This document shows, one piece after another, positions 50,773-60,505 of a DNA stretch of 64,000 nucleotides. The translations under genes and the position numbers were made by a program. The notes below the pieces were generated by a model that saw only the letters and a program-made list of their open reading frames with translations, made no database searches and was not told the origin of the DNA. The stretch's first letter is position 1; every line of letters starts with the position of its first letter. The DNA comes from Pseudomonas sp. MN1F (GTDB lineage: Bacteria; Pseudomonadota; Gammaproteobacteria; Pseudomonadales; Pseudomonadaceae), in contig NZ_VZII01000003.1 in the NCBI RefSeq assembly GCF_009391885.1, positions 1 through 64,000 on the forward strand, given 5' to 3'.

Positions 50773-51738
50773 TCAGGATTTTTCAGTGCCCGCCAGCACC
50801 TGCGCATAACGCTCGCGATCCACATTGGCCCCGCTCAGCACCACTGCCACGCGCTTGCCGGCCTGGCGCTCGCGCTCCTGCAGCAACGCGGCCAGCGCTG
50901 CAGCACCGGCGCCTTCGGCAGTGTTATGGGTGGTTTCGTGATAGATGCGCATGGCCGCTGCCACTTCGCTGTCGGTGACCCGCACGATGCGCGCGGCATG
51001 CTCACGAACGAAGGCGAAGGCATCCGGGTGCGGTACCCGGCAGGCCATGCCATCGGCAAAGGTGTCGGCAGTGGCCGTGGTGACGATGCGGCCCTGTTCG
51101 AAACTCTGCGCATAGGCATCGGCCGCACTGGACACCACACCGACGATCTCGGTCTTCAGCCCCAGCAGGTTGCGCGCCTGGATCAGCCCGCAGATACCCG
51201 AGCCCATGCCGATCGGCACGTACACGCAATCCAGCTCGCTTACCGCCTCGAACAGCTCCAGGGCATAGGTGGCCACCCCGCGCACCAGCTCTGGGTGGAA
51301 CGACGGCACCATGTCATAGCCCAGCTCGTGCGCCAGGCGGGCTGCCTCTTCGCGGGCCACGTCGAAGTCGACACCGTGCTCCACCAGCTCGGCGCCCAGT
51401 GCACGCATGGCCGCGTTCTTCTCTTTCGAGTTGCCCTCGGGCACTACGATCACCAGCGGCACACCGGCCTGGCTCGCGGCCAGCGCCATGCTCTGGCCGT
51501 GGTTGCCACGGGTGGCGGTGACCAGGCCCCGCGGGGGCTTGCCGGCGGCCAGCAGCGAACGCACATAGACCAACCCGCCACGTACCTTGAAGGCACCCGT
51601 GGGGGCGTGGTTTTCGTGCTTGACCCACAGCTTGCAGCCGACCCGCTCGGCCAGCAGCGGCCACACGCGCTGTGGCGTCGGCGGAACGTGCTGGTGAACG
51701 AAATCGGCGGCTTCGCGCAGGGCGGCGAGGTCGAACAT
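50773..51738 (-). CDS. Threonine/serine dehydratase-like PLP enzyme
   Basis: This 321-residue fold-type II PLP enzyme has the Schiff-base lysine in APTGAFKVRGG and the phosphate loop VPIGMGSGICG; ATRGNHGQSMALAA is the family's asparagine motif. It deaminates threonine or serine, or racemises a related amino acid. It lacks the C-terminal regulatory domain of IlvA, so a catabolic or salvage role is likelier. The start is ATG 51738 with AAGGA eight bases upstream. It shares no operon with its neighbours. Confidence 0.85.
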   Translation of the reverse strand: MFDLAALREAADFVHQHVPPTPQRVWPLLAERVGCKLWVKHENHAPTGAFKVRGGLVYVRSLLAAGKPPRGLVTATRGNHGQSMALAASQAGVPLVIVVPEGNSKEKNAAMRALGAELVEHGVDFDVAREEAARLAHELGYDMVPSFHPELVRGVATYALELFEAVSELDCVYVPIGMGSGICGLIQARNLLGLKTEIVGVVSSAADAYAQSFEQGRIVTTATADTFADGMACRVPHPDAFAFVREHAARIVRVTDSEVAAAMRIYHETTHNTAEGAGAAALAALLQERERQAGKRVAVVLSGANVDRERYAQVLAGTEKS

Positions 51739-51848
51739 GGCGATCATCCTTATCGGTACGTGAGGCACCGATCCTAATCGCCTTGGGCAGGTTTGGTAAA
51801 TTGCCAATGGCCCTGTCACCCACTGAGCGGCGACAGGGCCGTGGTGCA

Positions 51849-52106
51849 TCAGCCTTGCTGGCAACCTTCGCCCATCGCCCGGTACTGAATGGTATGCACC
51901 TGGCCTTGATGGTCTTCATAGGTCATGGTCGCAGGCACCACTTCACAGACATTGGGGATGGTCGACAGGTTGATCACCCGTTTGATGTCGAGGTTCATGG
52001 AATAGTCGTACTGCTGGGCCACAGGCTCGCTGGAGACCGGCTTGGCCTCATCGGCGAGGGCGAACGAGGACATACCGACCAGTGCAAGAATCAGTAATGG
52101 TTTCAT
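51849..52106 (-). CDS. DUF2790 family small periplasmic protein
   Basis: This 85-residue protein has signal peptide 1-18 (MKPLLILALVGMSSFALA). The mature part QQYDYSMNLDIKRVINLSTIPNVCEVVPATMTYEDHQGQVHTIQYRAMG is the DUF2790 core, with two cysteines. In P. aeruginosa several DUF2790 genes respond to metals; that is general knowledge and not shown here. The start is ATG 52106 with AAAGG upstream. Upstream lies a TGTCATC/GATGACA inverted repeat (52175-52181, 52191-52197). Confidence 0.85.
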   Translation of the reverse strand: MKPLLILALVGMSSFALADEAKPVSSEPVAQQYDYSMNLDIKRVINLSTIPNVCEVVPATMTYEDHQGQVHTIQYRAMGEGCQQG

Positions 52107-52381
52107 GGGGTTTGGCCTTTAAAGCAATCCAGCTGATCGAGTGACTTCTGATGCCATCAATGGCGCGGAGAAGTTGTCATCAACTGCGAAGATGACACGA
52201 AGTACCGATGCCGCTTCGTCTACTGCCAGTGGGAATAGGTAAAATTCTACTCCTGACCGGCAATAGTTGAACCCTGAAGTCGGACATTCACCCTTGCAGG
52301 ATTTGCAACAATCTGCGACAAAGCGCAACAGCTCGATGCCCTGAAATCACCGGGCCAGAGCCAATCGTTCCAGGTATCCCC

Positions 52382-52831
52382 ATGACTGCCCTGCACTGCG
52401 CCCTGCTCAATGGCCCCGAGCGTCGATTGCTCGCACACTTCTACAAGCAACAGGGGTCGCGCATGCGCCCAGCCAATGATGGTGAATCGTGGGTGGCGCG
52501 CAGCGACGGGATCGTTGCCGGCCTTTGCCTCAGCGCCGTCGCCGACGGCCACTGGCTCACCGGCCTGTTCGTCGCCCCGCAGCAGCGCAAGCGTGGTGTA
52601 GCGGCGCAGCTGATCGAGGCGGCCCTGGCCGGGCACAGCGGCCCGACCTGGTTGTTCTGCGATCCCGACCTCACGGCCTACTACCAGCGCCTTGGCTTCA
52701 GCATCACGGCACAATTGCCCGAAGCCCTGGCCTCGCGCCTGCAACGCTACCAGCGCAGCAAAAACCTGCTGGCCATGGTGCGGGGTCAGTCGTCGCGATC
52801 ATCCAGCCCCGGGAACAGCACATCGGTGTAG
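52382..52831 (+). CDS. GNAT-family N-acetyltransferase
   Basis: This 149-residue acetyltransferase has motif A in [21 protein letters not shown] (Q/RxxGxG/A-like acetyl-CoA loop) and the closing strand YYQRLGF. It acts in the cytosol on an unknown amine. The start is ATG 52382. The last 46 bp overlap the convergent peptide deformylase gene, so the C-terminal [13 protein letters not shown] tail may be dispensable. Confidence 0.85.
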   Translation: MTALHCALLNGPERRLLAHFYKQQGSRMRPANDGESWVARSDGIVAGLCLSAVADGHWLTGLFVAPQQRKRGVAAQLIEAALAGHSGPTWLFCDPDLTAYYQRLGFSITAQLPEALASRLQRYQRSKNLLAMVRGQSSRSSSPGNSTSV

Positions 52832-53322
52832 CCAAACCGGGCAAAGTCCTGGATGCGCGATGGGTAGAGCCGGCCGATCAAGTGGTCGCACTCGTGCTGC
52901 ACCACCCGCGCATGAAAGCCATCGGCAAAGCGGTTGATCGGATTGCCCTGCGGGTCGATGCCTTCATAGCTGATGTGCTTGAAGCGCGGCACCACCCCAC
53001 GCAGGCCGGGCACCGACAGGCAGCCCTCCCAGCCGTCCTCGATCTCGGTGGTCAGCGGAGTGATCAGCGGGTTGAGCAGGATGGTCTGCGGCACCGGCTC
53101 GGCATCCGGATAACGCTCACTGCGCTCGAAACCGAAGATCACCAGCTGCAGGTCGATGCCGATCTGCGGCGCCGCCAGGCCCACGCCACCGACGTGGTGC
53201 ATGGTTTCGAACATGTCGTCGATCAACTGCTGCAGTTCGCGGCTGCCGATCAGATGCTCAGGCACCGGTGGGGCGATGCGCAGCAAGCGCTCGTCGCCCA
53301 TCTTGAGAATGTCACGGATCAT
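52786..53322 (-). CDS. def: Peptide deformylase
   Basis: This 178-residue metalloenzyme removes the formyl group from new proteins. All three motifs are present: [10 protein letters not shown] (motif 1), EGCLSVP (motif 2) and QHECDHLIG (motif 3, HExxH). The start ATG 53322 overlaps the stop of the YihY gene in ATGA, so both are translated together. Pseudomonads carry more than one def; the main one usually sits with fmt, so this is probably the accessory copy. Confidence 0.93.
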   Translation of the reverse strand: MIRDILKMGDERLLRIAPPVPEHLIGSRELQQLIDDMFETMHHVGGVGLAAPQIGIDLQLVIFGFERSERYPDAEPVPQTILLNPLITPLTTEIEDGWEGCLSVPGLRGVVPRFKHISYEGIDPQGNPINRFADGFHARVVQHECDHLIGRLYPSRIQDFARFGYTDVLFPGLDDRDD

Positions 53323-54272
53323 CGCGGATTCGGCTCGGTCGGTTGTGGCTCGACCGGGTGTTCATGGCCGAGCACGGTGATGGTTTCCTGGGGTTTGCTG
53401 CCCTCGAATTCCTTCTCGCCCGGGTTCTTGCCCTCGCTCGACATGTGCTCGATCACCGCGTTCATTTCAGCCCCCAGCAACAGCACGGCGGCAGAGATAT
53501 AGAAATACAGCAACAGCACGATGATCGCACCGATGCTGCCATACATGGCGTTGTAGTCGGCAAAGGTCTTGACGTAGTAGGCAAAGCCCAGGGAGGCGAT
53601 GATCCATACTACTACCGCCAGCACCGAACCGGGGGTGATGAAGCGAAACTTCTGCTTCACGTCCGGCATCACGTAATAGATCAATGCCACCGCGACCATC
53701 ATCAGGATGATGATGGCGGGCCAGCGCAGCACGGTCCAGACGGTGACGATCACTTCCTGCAGGCCGACTTGCGCGGCGATCCACTCCATCACCTGCGGCC
53801 CCAGCACCATCAGCGCAGCCGCTGCCAGCAGCATGCCGGCGATACCGACGGTGTAGATGATCGACAGTGGAATGCGCTTCCACACCGGGCGGCCCTCGGG
53901 CACGTCATAGGCGGCATTCATGGCGCTCATCATCAGCCGCACGCCAGCCGAGGCAGTCCACAGCGCGATGACGATACCCACCGACAACAGCCCGCCCTTG
54001 GACTGCTGCAACTGGTCGATGACCGGGTTCACCTGCTCCAGCGCCTGGGGTGGCAACACCAGTTCCGATTGCAGGCGCAACCAGGAAAAGAAGTCCGGCA
54101 GGTGCAAAAAGCCGATCAGGGCAATCAGGAACAGCAGGAACGGGAACAGCGAAAACAGCATCTGGTAAGCCAGCGCAGACGCATAGGTGGACATCTCGTC
54201 ATCGAGGAATTCCTTGACGGTACGTACCAGCACGCGGTGCAGGGGCAGGCCGCGCAGGTCGGGGAAAATCAT
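53319..54272 (-). CDS. YihY/BrkB-family membrane protein
   Basis: This 317-residue inner-membrane protein has about six helices and the YihY signature ([53 protein letters not shown]). It was once called ribonuclease BN, which is not its function. A soluble tail (about 280-317, [10 protein letters not shown]) is polar. The start is ATG 54272. It is coupled to peptide deformylase by ATGA overlap. Role unknown; BrkB links to serum resistance in Bordetella. Confidence 0.88.
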   Translation of the reverse strand: MIFPDLRGLPLHRVLVRTVKEFLDDEMSTYASALAYQMLFSLFPFLLFLIALIGFLHLPDFFSWLRLQSELVLPPQALEQVNPVIDQLQQSKGGLLSVGIVIALWTASAGVRLMMSAMNAAYDVPEGRPVWKRIPLSIIYTVGIAGMLLAAAALMVLGPQVMEWIAAQVGLQEVIVTVWTVLRWPAIIILMMVAVALIYYVMPDVKQKFRFITPGSVLAVVVWIIASLGFAYYVKTFADYNAMYGSIGAIIVLLLYFYISAAVLLLGAEMNAVIEHMSSEGKNPGEKEFEGSKPQETITVLGHEHPVEPQPTEPNPR

Positions 54273-54373
54273 AGCGTCTCCTTTCGCCGCTTGATTCTTG
54301 AGTACAACGGGTAAGTCTAATAGACCACGCCGGTGATGTACTGCTCCCAGCCATGCCAGAAGAAAATGCCTAC

Positions 54374-54408
54374 ACCTGTTTCTGCCTCTCACCGAGGCAG
54401 AAACAGGT
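54374..54408. terminator. Stem-loop after csbD
   Basis: A perfect 15-bp stem (54374-54388 with 54394-54408), loop TCACC, lies between the csbD stop and the YihY start on the - strand. No T-run follows, so termination is likely but not certain. Confidence 0.65.
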
Positions 54409-54417
54409 CATCTCACC

Positions 54418-54597
54418 TCAAGGCTTTTTCACCGCATCCTTCACATCGCCCTTGATCTGCTGCGCCTCGCCTTTCACTTCCTGAGCCTTGCCCTCGGCCC
54501 GCAGCTTGTCGTTGCCGGTCACCTTGCCGACGCTCTGCTTGACGTTACCGACTGCTTCGTTGGCCAGGCCTTTCGCTTTGTCTTTGGTGCCGCTCAT
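54418..54597 (-). CDS. CsbD-family stress protein
   Basis: This 59-residue, highly charged protein of the CsbD/YjbJ family ([55 protein letters not shown]) is known as a general-stress product of unclear function. The start is ATG 54597 with CAGGAGA upstream; the longer frame behind it is unsupported. It is monocistronic with a hairpin after it. Cytosolic, helix-turn-helix-like hairpin fold without DNA-binding evidence. Confidence 0.92.
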   Translation of the reverse strand: MSGTKDKAKGLANEAVGNVKQSVGKVTGNDKLRAEGKAQEVKGEAQQIKGDVKDAVKKP

Positions 54598-54819
54598 GGC
54601 AAATCTCCTGCAAATGGAGACACGTGGACCGTGTCGACACTCGGTGGACCGGACCCCTTCTCCAAGAGTTTCAAACAATTTGCTCCGCTCAAGCCAAGCG
54701 GCGAATCTGCGGGCGAATACCGCACCGAATAGGGCCACCGCACTGCTCAAGGTCCGAAGGCTGCCCTAGAATCGCTGCCAACCTGCGTATAAAAACAACA
54801 GTTTCCGGATATTTGCCCC

Positions 54820-56289
54820 ATGCGTCTGATGCCCCTGTTTGCGGCCTTGCTGCCGCTGCTGCCCTTGCCTGCCTTGGCCGCCGCACCGGCCAGCGAGACC
54901 CTGAAAGTCGAGCGTTATGCCGACGATGGCCAACCCGGCACCCTGCGCTGGGCCATCGAAACCAGCAACCAGAACCCCGGCCACTACCGCATCGAGATCG
55001 CTGCTGTAGGCAAGCCGCCCTATGTGATCCGCCCGACCCGCGCGCTGCCGGAAATCAAGGGCCCGGTGCAGATCACCGGTCTGCCCTGGGCCCGTGACGG
55101 GCAGTACATCGCCATCGATGGCTCGGGCTATATCAAGGATCAGGGCGTGCGCACCTGCCCCGGCGCCCTGCCCGGCCAGTTCGGCACCAACGTGCGCACC
55201 ACCACCCACCCGGGGCTGGTGCTGCGTGACACCCAAGGCGTGCACGTGAGCGGCCTGGAGGTGCGCAACTTCTGCATCGGTATCCTGGTCAACCGCGCCA
55301 GCGGCAACGTCATCGAAGACAACCGCATCGTCGCCAACAAAGGCGGCGCTGGCATCATGCTCACGGGCGACGACGGTGCTGGCAACCCGACCGCCACCAC
55401 CACGGTCAACAACAAGGTGCTGCGTAACCAGCTGATCGACAATGGCGATGGCCTGGAACTGACCCGTGGCGCGGCCTTCAACCTGGTGGCCGACAACCTG
55501 TTCCGCTCCACCCCGGCCAACCCCGAACCGTCCCAGGGCATCGAGATCCTGCTGGGCAACGACAACAGCGTGGTGCGCAACCGCTTCGAAAACTACTCCG
55601 ACGGCCTGCAGATCAACTGGGGCAAGCGCAACTACCTCGGCGCCAACACCTTCAGCGGCAACTCGATCGGCGTGAGTGTTACCGGCGAAGGCAACATCCT
55701 CGACGGCAACCTGATCCACGGCAACCGCATCGGCGTGGCCCTGCGCCCCGAGCCGGACGTCACCACCACGCGCCTGAGCGGCAACCGCATCTGGGGCAAC
55801 AGCCAGGACATCCGCCGCTGTGAAGCCGGCGGCTCATGCGTGCCGAACCAGCGTACCGGCGCCATCGTCTTTGGCGTGCCGGCCCAGGCCCATGCGCTGT
55901 ACGTAGGTTCGCGCGGAGTCGGCGCGGATTTGCCGAAGAAGGACCAGGCGATCATCTGCGATGCCAAGGGCGAGCCCAAGCCGTGCCAGCCGCTGCCTAA
56001 CCACAACCAGCAGCCGCCACAGCTGATCGCGCTGGACGGCAATGTGCTACGTGGCGAGGTGCAGGGGCCGGCGTCGAGCCTGTTGCGCATCGAGGTGTTT
56101 GGCAATGCCCAGGCGGGTGGGACCGAGGCAGAGCAATACCTGGGGGATGTGCTGGTGAACAGTGATGGCCAGGGGCAGGCGCGGTTTGCCCAGGTGTTGG
56201 AGCACATCGGTGAGTTCAAGAGCTTTACTGCGACGGTGACCACTGCGGACGGGGCCACTTCCGAGTTGAGCCTGCCGATCAGTCGTTAA
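54820..56289 (+). CDS. Secreted right-handed beta-helix protein (NosD-like)
   Basis: This 489-residue protein has signal peptide 1-21 (PLPALAAA). Many short repeats typical of a parallel beta-helix follow (GLEVRNFCIGILVNRASGNVIEDNRIVANKGG; GLELTRGAAFNLVADNLF; NYSDGLQINWGKRNYLGANTF; GVALRPEPDVTTTRLSGNRIWGN). A beta-rich C-terminal domain (about 390-489) ends it. Relatives are sometimes labelled 3-dehydroshikimate dehydratase without support here. The start is ATG 54820. It may be a polysaccharide-active or structural surface protein. Confidence 0.8.
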   Translation: MRLMPLFAALLPLLPLPALAAAPASETLKVERYADDGQPGTLRWAIETSNQNPGHYRIEIAAVGKPPYVIRPTRALPEIKGPVQITGLPWARDGQYIAIDGSGYIKDQGVRTCPGALPGQFGTNVRTTTHPGLVLRDTQGVHVSGLEVRNFCIGILVNRASGNVIEDNRIVANKGGAGIMLTGDDGAGNPTATTTVNNKVLRNQLIDNGDGLELTRGAAFNLVADNLFRSTPANPEPSQGIEILLGNDNSVVRNRFENYSDGLQINWGKRNYLGANTFSGNSIGVSVTGEGNILDGNLIHGNRIGVALRPEPDVTTTRLSGNRIWGNSQDIRRCEAGGSCVPNQRTGAIVFGVPAQAHALYVGSRGVGADLPKKDQAIICDAKGEPKPCQPLPNHNQQPPQLIALDGNVLRGEVQGPASSLLRIEVFGNAQAGGTEAEQYLGDVLVNSDGQGQARFAQVLEHIGEFKSFTATVTTADGATSELSLPISR

Positions 56290-56296
56290 GGCTACT

Positions 56297-56328
56297 GGCC
56301 TCTTCGCGGGTAAACCGGCGAAGAGGCC
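56297..56328. repeat. REP-like hairpin
   Basis: GGCCTCTTCGC pairs with GCGAAGAGGCC (56318-56328) around GGGTAAACCG. It matches the left part of the KT2440 REP consensus CCGGCCTCTTCGCGGGTAAA and sits just past the beta-helix gene. Confidence 0.85.
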
Positions 56329-56401
56329 CTGAAACCTTGCTAGGCCCGGTGCCACCCCTCACAATGCAGCCCTAATCAAGCGTCAACCCGCAGGAACCTG
56401 C

Positions 56402-56782
56402 ATGAAACTCGACAAACCCACCGCCATCGCCCGCCGCAACCAGGCCCTGGCCAACCCGGTGCTGACCAGCGCCAACACCCTGTTCGCCATCCTCGACCGC
56501 AAGCGCAACCTGTGGTGGTTCGAAGTGCCGGTGGCACTGCTGCGCAAGGGCCAGCCCGACTGGGTCAACCTGCTGCTGCACACCCCGGAAAGCGACGAGC
56601 TGCAGCACCTGAAGGTGCCGGTCAACTTCCTCCGTGCTCACCAGGAACAGATGGAAGTGCGCAACCCCGGCAAGCGCCGCTCGACCATCAGCCTGGCCCT
56701 GAGCGCCGACCGTGACTCGCTGCTGCGCGACACCCGCCCGGGTGGCGAGCAGCTGGACTTCCGGACCTTCGTGCAGGCCTGA
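56402..56782 (+). CDS. Conserved hypothetical protein (126 aa)
   Basis: The start is ATG 56402; 126 residues: MKLDKPTAIARRNQALANPVLTS, NTLFAILDRKRNLWWFEVPVALLRKG, LHTPESDELQHLKVPVNFLR. It has mixed alpha/beta character with a tryptophan-rich core, and no signal peptide or membrane segment. No domain is recognised. Its stop touches the stop of the convergent CvfB-like gene (56783). Codon use matches neighbours. Function unknown. Confidence 0.75.
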   Translation: MKLDKPTAIARRNQALANPVLTSANTLFAILDRKRNLWWFEVPVALLRKGQPDWVNLLLHTPESDELQHLKVPVNFLRAHQEQMEVRNPGKRRSTISLALSADRDSLLRDTRPGGEQLDFRTFVQA

Positions 56783-57619
56783 TCAGGCTTTTACGATGCG
56801 ATCGTCATGGATGACGATGCGGCCCTGCTTGAACAACCCGCCAATGGCCTTCTTGAAGTTGCCCTTGCTGACGTTGAACATCTGGCTGATCACTTCCGGG
56901 GCGCTCTTGTCGCTCACCGCCAGCACCCCGCCTTCGGCCTCCAGGCGTGCCATGATGCGCTCTTGCAGGTCGTCGCCCAGCGCCTGGCCCACCGGCTGCA
57001 GGCTCAAGGCGATCTTGCCGTCATGGCGCACTTCCTTGATGAAGCCATCCACGTGCATGCCCGAACGCAGGAACTTGAACACCTCGTTCTTGTGGATCAA
57101 GCCCCAGTGGCGGTTGTTGATGATCGCCTTGAAGCCCATCGGCGTTTCGCCGGCCACCAGCAGTTCGACCGGCTGGCCAACCTGGTATTGAGCCGGGGTA
57201 ACGTCCAGGTAGCGGTCCAGGCGTGAAGTGGCGGTGATGCGGCGGGTGCGTTTGTCGAGGTAGACATGCACCACGCAGTAATCGCCGATTTTCAGCTGCC
57301 GGGCTTCTTCGGAATACGGCATCAGCAAGTCCTTGGGCAGCCCCCAGTCCAGGAAGATACCGGCACCGTTGATGTCCTTGACCTTGAGGCTGGCGAACTC
57401 GCCCACCTGCACCTTGGGTTTCTCCGTGGTGGCAATGAGCTTGTCATCGCTATCCAGGTAGAGGAATACGTTCAGCCAGTCGTCGACCTCGGTTTCGGCG
57501 TTCTTCGGGATGTAACGCCCTGGCAGCAGGATCTCACCGTCGGAGCCGCCATCCAGGTACAGGCCGAATTCCACGTGTTTCACGATTTGCAAACTGTTGT
57601 AACGCCCAAGTAGAGCCAT
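56783..57619 (-). CDS. CvfB-type S1-domain RNA-binding protein
   Basis: This 278-residue protein has several S1-like OB folds (LQIVKHVEFGLYLDGGSDGEILLPGRYIP; GEFASLKVKDINGAGIFLDWGLPKDLLMPY; GHVDG-like MHVDGFIKEVRHDGKIALSLQP). A C-terminal winged-helix follows (VISQMFNVSKGNFKKAIGGLFKQGRIVI). This is the CvfB/YitL layout, with the GNFKKA motif. Such proteins bind RNA and affect virulence genes in Staphylococcus. The start is ATG 57619. Confidence 0.9.
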   Translation of the reverse strand: MALLGRYNSLQIVKHVEFGLYLDGGSDGEILLPGRYIPKNAETEVDDWLNVFLYLDSDDKLIATTEKPKVQVGEFASLKVKDINGAGIFLDWGLPKDLLMPYSEEARQLKIGDYCVVHVYLDKRTRRITATSRLDRYLDVTPAQYQVGQPVELLVAGETPMGFKAIINNRHWGLIHKNEVFKFLRSGMHVDGFIKEVRHDGKIALSLQPVGQALGDDLQERIMARLEAEGGVLAVSDKSAPEVISQMFNVSKGNFKKAIGGLFKQGRIVIHDDRIVKA

Positions 57620-57749
57620 TTCCGATGTTCCTCAAGACAAGGCGGCTATTCTACACCTGAAGCCACTGCGCTGCCCGATCGCTGATGCGGCGGAACCGCG
57701 CCGGCTCGCGCTACGTCTATTGAATGTCCGCCACAACCAGGTCCTGAAC

Positions 57750-58616
57750 ATGCCGGTACGCCTGTCCAAAGCCCTGCTCATCGCCATCGCCTGCACCGTG
57801 ACACTGGCGGCCTGCAGCCGCATCGACCTGGCCTATCGCAACCTCGACCGCCTGGTGCCCTGGTCGCTGGGCGACTACCTGGCGATGAACCGTGAACAGA
57901 AGGCGTTGCTTGACGAACGGCTCAAGGAGCACCTGGCTTGGCACTGCCAGACCCAGTTGCCCGGCTACCTCGACTGGCTCGACCGCGTGCGCGACATGGT
58001 CGCCGAGGATCAGGTGACCGACCAGGCGCTGCAGCAACGCACGGTCGAAGCACGTCAGGCGATTGGCCGGGTGGCCGAAGAGATCACCCCTTCGGCCACC
58101 GAATTGCTACGCGGCATGAGCGATGCGCAAGTGGCGGAAATGCGCGATGCCTTCCGCGACGATATCAACCAGCGGCAAAGGGAATATGTCGACACCCCCA
58201 TGGCCAAGCAAGTCGCCCGGCGTACCGAGCGAATGGAAAAGCGCCTGAGCAACTGGTTCGGCGAACTCAATGCGGCCCAGCGCCAACGTGTGCAGGCCTG
58301 GTCGCAGGCGCTGGGTGACCAGAACCGCCAGTGGATCGCCAACCGTCAGCACTGGCAGCAACAGTTGATGTTGGCCATGGCCCAGCGCAACGACGCCAGC
58401 TTCGAACCGCGCCTGGCGACCTTGCTGCAACGCAAAGAGAGCCTGTGGACGCCGGAGTACCGTGCGGCCTACCAGAATACCGAGCAGCAGGCGCGCAGCC
58501 TGTTGGTCGACCTGGTGCACCTCAGTACGCCGGTGCAACGCCAATACCTGCAAGAGCGGCTGGCCAAGGTGCGCACCGACTTCAGTGAGCTGAAGTGCCT
58601 GAAGGCCCGGGCCTGA
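57750..58616 (+). CDS. DUF6279-type lipoprotein
   Basis: This 288-residue lipoprotein has signal peptide ending LAAC, with lipid cysteine at residue 22. The mature part is helical (SRIDLAYRNLDRLVPWSLGDYLAMNREQKALLDERLKEHLAWHC; RVQAWSQALGDQNRQWIANRQHWQQQL). It is typical of the DUF6279 family, of unknown function. The start chosen is ATG 57750; a TTG ten codons upstream is in frame but would shift the signal peptide. Convergent with aceK, stops 10 bp apart. Confidence 0.83.
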   Translation: MPVRLSKALLIAIACTVTLAACSRIDLAYRNLDRLVPWSLGDYLAMNREQKALLDERLKEHLAWHCQTQLPGYLDWLDRVRDMVAEDQVTDQALQQRTVEARQAIGRVAEEITPSATELLRGMSDAQVAEMRDAFRDDINQRQREYVDTPMAKQVARRTERMEKRLSNWFGELNAAQRQRVQAWSQALGDQNRQWIANRQHWQQQLMLAMAQRNDASFEPRLATLLQRKESLWTPEYRAAYQNTEQQARSLLVDLVHLSTPVQRQYLQERLAKVRTDFSELKCLKARA

Positions 58617-58626
58617 CGAACCACAA

Positions 58627-60342
58627 TCACCGAGCCTTGCGCCGATACGGAAACACGTCGATCACCTTGCCTTCGCGAATCGCCGCCTGCAGCCCCTTCC
58701 AGTAATCCGCGTCATACAACTCCCCGTGCAACCGGCTGAACAGTCGGCGCTGGCCGATATCGGCAAACAGGAACGGCGGGAACTCCTCGGGGAACACATC
58801 GTGCGGCCCGATCGAATACCACGGCTCACCGGACATCTCATCCTCCGGGTAGCGCGGTGGCGGGATGTGCCTGAAGTTCACCTCGGTCAGGAAGCTGATC
58901 TCGTCATAGTCGTAGAACACCACCCGCCCATGCCGGGTAACGCCAAAATTCTTCAGCAGCATGTCCCCCGGGAAGATGTTTGCCGCCGCCAGTTGCTTGA
59001 TGGCCAGCCCGTAGTCCTCCAGCGCTTCGAGCACCTGCCCTTCGCTGGCGTGCTCCAGGTACAGGTTGAGCGGGGTCATGCGCCGCTCGGTCCAGCAGTG
59101 GCGCACCAGCACCGTGTCGCCTTCAAGCGCCACGGTCGAGGGGGCGACCTCCAATAGCTCGGCCAGGCATTCAGGCTCGAACTTGCCAAGCGGGAAGCGG
59201 AAATCGGCGAACTCCTGGGTATCGGCCATGCGCCCCACCCGGTCGACACTCTTCACCAGCCGGTATTTGTCGATCACCGTGGCGCGGTCCACGGTCTTGG
59301 ACGGCGAGAAGCGGTCCTTGATGATCTTGAACACGGTATTGAAGCCCGGCAGGGTGAACACGCTCATGACCATGCCGCGCACCCCCGGCGCCATGACGAA
59401 GCGGTCGTCGCTGCTGGCCAGGTGGTTGATCAAGGCTCGGTAGAACTCCGACTTGCCCTGTTTGTAGAAACCGATCGAGGTGTACAGCTCGGCAATGTGC
59501 TTGCCCGGCAGGATGCGCTTGAGGAAATTGACGAACTCCGCCGGTACCGGCACATCGGCCATGAAGTACGAACGGGTGAACGAGAAGATGATCGACACCT
59601 CGGCCTCGTCGGTGATCAACGCATCGGCCTCGATGCCATGGCCTTCACGGTGCAGCAACGCGATCACCAACGGCCACTGCTCGTCGCTGTTGTACAGGCG
59701 GCCGACCAGGTAGGCGCCCTTGTTGCGGTACAGCACCGGCACGAACAGCTCCACGGCGAGGGCCGGGTCCTTGCACACCCAGTCCGGCAGGCATTCACGC
59801 AATTGCTCCTCGAGGCGGGCGAGGTCGCCTTCCAGGTCGCCATAGGGGGCGTCGAACGGGTAATCGGCGAAGATCGCCCGCAGCAGGCTCTTCAGGCCGG
59901 CCGCGAGCGTATAGGTGCGGGTCTGCGCCGCGCGCTCATGGGCGCGGATCGATGGCCGGGTGGTGTGGATGAACATGCAGCCGTCGCTGATCTGGTCGTG
60001 GCTGAACAGGCTGCAGAACAGCGAGTTGTACCAGGTCTCCGCCAGCTCGTCGTCCAGGCGCGGGTCGATCAGGCGGATGTAGGCGTTTTTCACCAGCGGC
60101 CACTGTTCCACATCCAGCAACACCGGCTCCGGGAAGGCCTGGCGCAGCCAGCCGTTGACCTCGGCGACTTTCTCTTCATAGAGGTTGATGCGCGCAGCCG
60201 AGGCACGCTGGATGTCCTGCCAGCGCGCCTGCTCGAAGCGCTCGCGGGCGCCCAGGGTGATCTGCTGGAAATGTTCGCGGTAGCTGTCGAAACCGTCGAG
60301 GATTGTCCGGGCAATGTCGGCTGCGGGCCAGGGCTGGGGCAT
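58627..60342 (-). CDS. aceK: Isocitrate dehydrogenase kinase/phosphatase
   Basis: This 571-residue bifunctional enzyme switches isocitrate dehydrogenase off and on by phosphorylation, steering carbon to the glyoxylate shunt on acetate or fatty acids. Family stretches include [55 protein letters not shown] (kinase lysine region) and [21 protein letters not shown] (catalytic Asp/DYDE). Length is normal. The start is ATG 60342 with GAGGA. It is monocistronic, not next to aceA or aceB, which is usual in Pseudomonas. Confidence 0.96.
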   Translation of the reverse strand: MPQPWPAADIARTILDGFDSYREHFQQITLGARERFEQARWQDIQRASAARINLYEEKVAEVNGWLRQAFPEPVLLDVEQWPLVKNAYIRLIDPRLDDELAETWYNSLFCSLFSHDQISDGCMFIHTTRPSIRAHERAAQTRTYTLAAGLKSLLRAIFADYPFDAPYGDLEGDLARLEEQLRECLPDWVCKDPALAVELFVPVLYRNKGAYLVGRLYNSDEQWPLVIALLHREGHGIEADALITDEAEVSIIFSFTRSYFMADVPVPAEFVNFLKRILPGKHIAELYTSIGFYKQGKSEFYRALINHLASSDDRFVMAPGVRGMVMSVFTLPGFNTVFKIIKDRFSPSKTVDRATVIDKYRLVKSVDRVGRMADTQEFADFRFPLGKFEPECLAELLEVAPSTVALEGDTVLVRHCWTERRMTPLNLYLEHASEGQVLEALEDYGLAIKQLAAANIFPGDMLLKNFGVTRHGRVVFYDYDEISFLTEVNFRHIPPPRYPEDEMSGEPWYSIGPHDVFPEEFPPFLFADIGQRRLFSRLHGELYDADYWKGLQAAIREGKVIDVFPYRRKAR

Positions 60343-60379
60343 GCGAGGGTCCTCGGGCTTGATGAGATAAAGAGCTTAG

Positions 60380-60427
60380 CCTGTACCGGCCTCTTCGCCG
60401 GCGCGCCGGCGAAGAGGCCGGTACAGG
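60380..60427. repeat. Perfect 48-bp palindrome (REP-like)
   Basis: The 24-bp half CCTGTACCGGCCTCTTCGCC-GGCG is followed directly by its exact reverse complement, with no spacer. It carries the CCGGCCTCTTCGC REP core and lies between the divergent aceK and EamA genes, upstream of both. Confidence 0.9.
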
Positions 60428-60505
60428 TATACACCGCAAGAAAGCACAAGAATCGCCCAAGCGAGTCACGTACACTCGCGCCCTGCCCTGTACCCGGAGA
60501 CCGTT

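Noticed and set aside
52119..52328. 69-codon Cys-containing frame upstream of the GNAT gene
   Set aside because: No ribosome site, and it spans the inverted repeat of the DUF2790 promoter region. Composition does not stand out enough.
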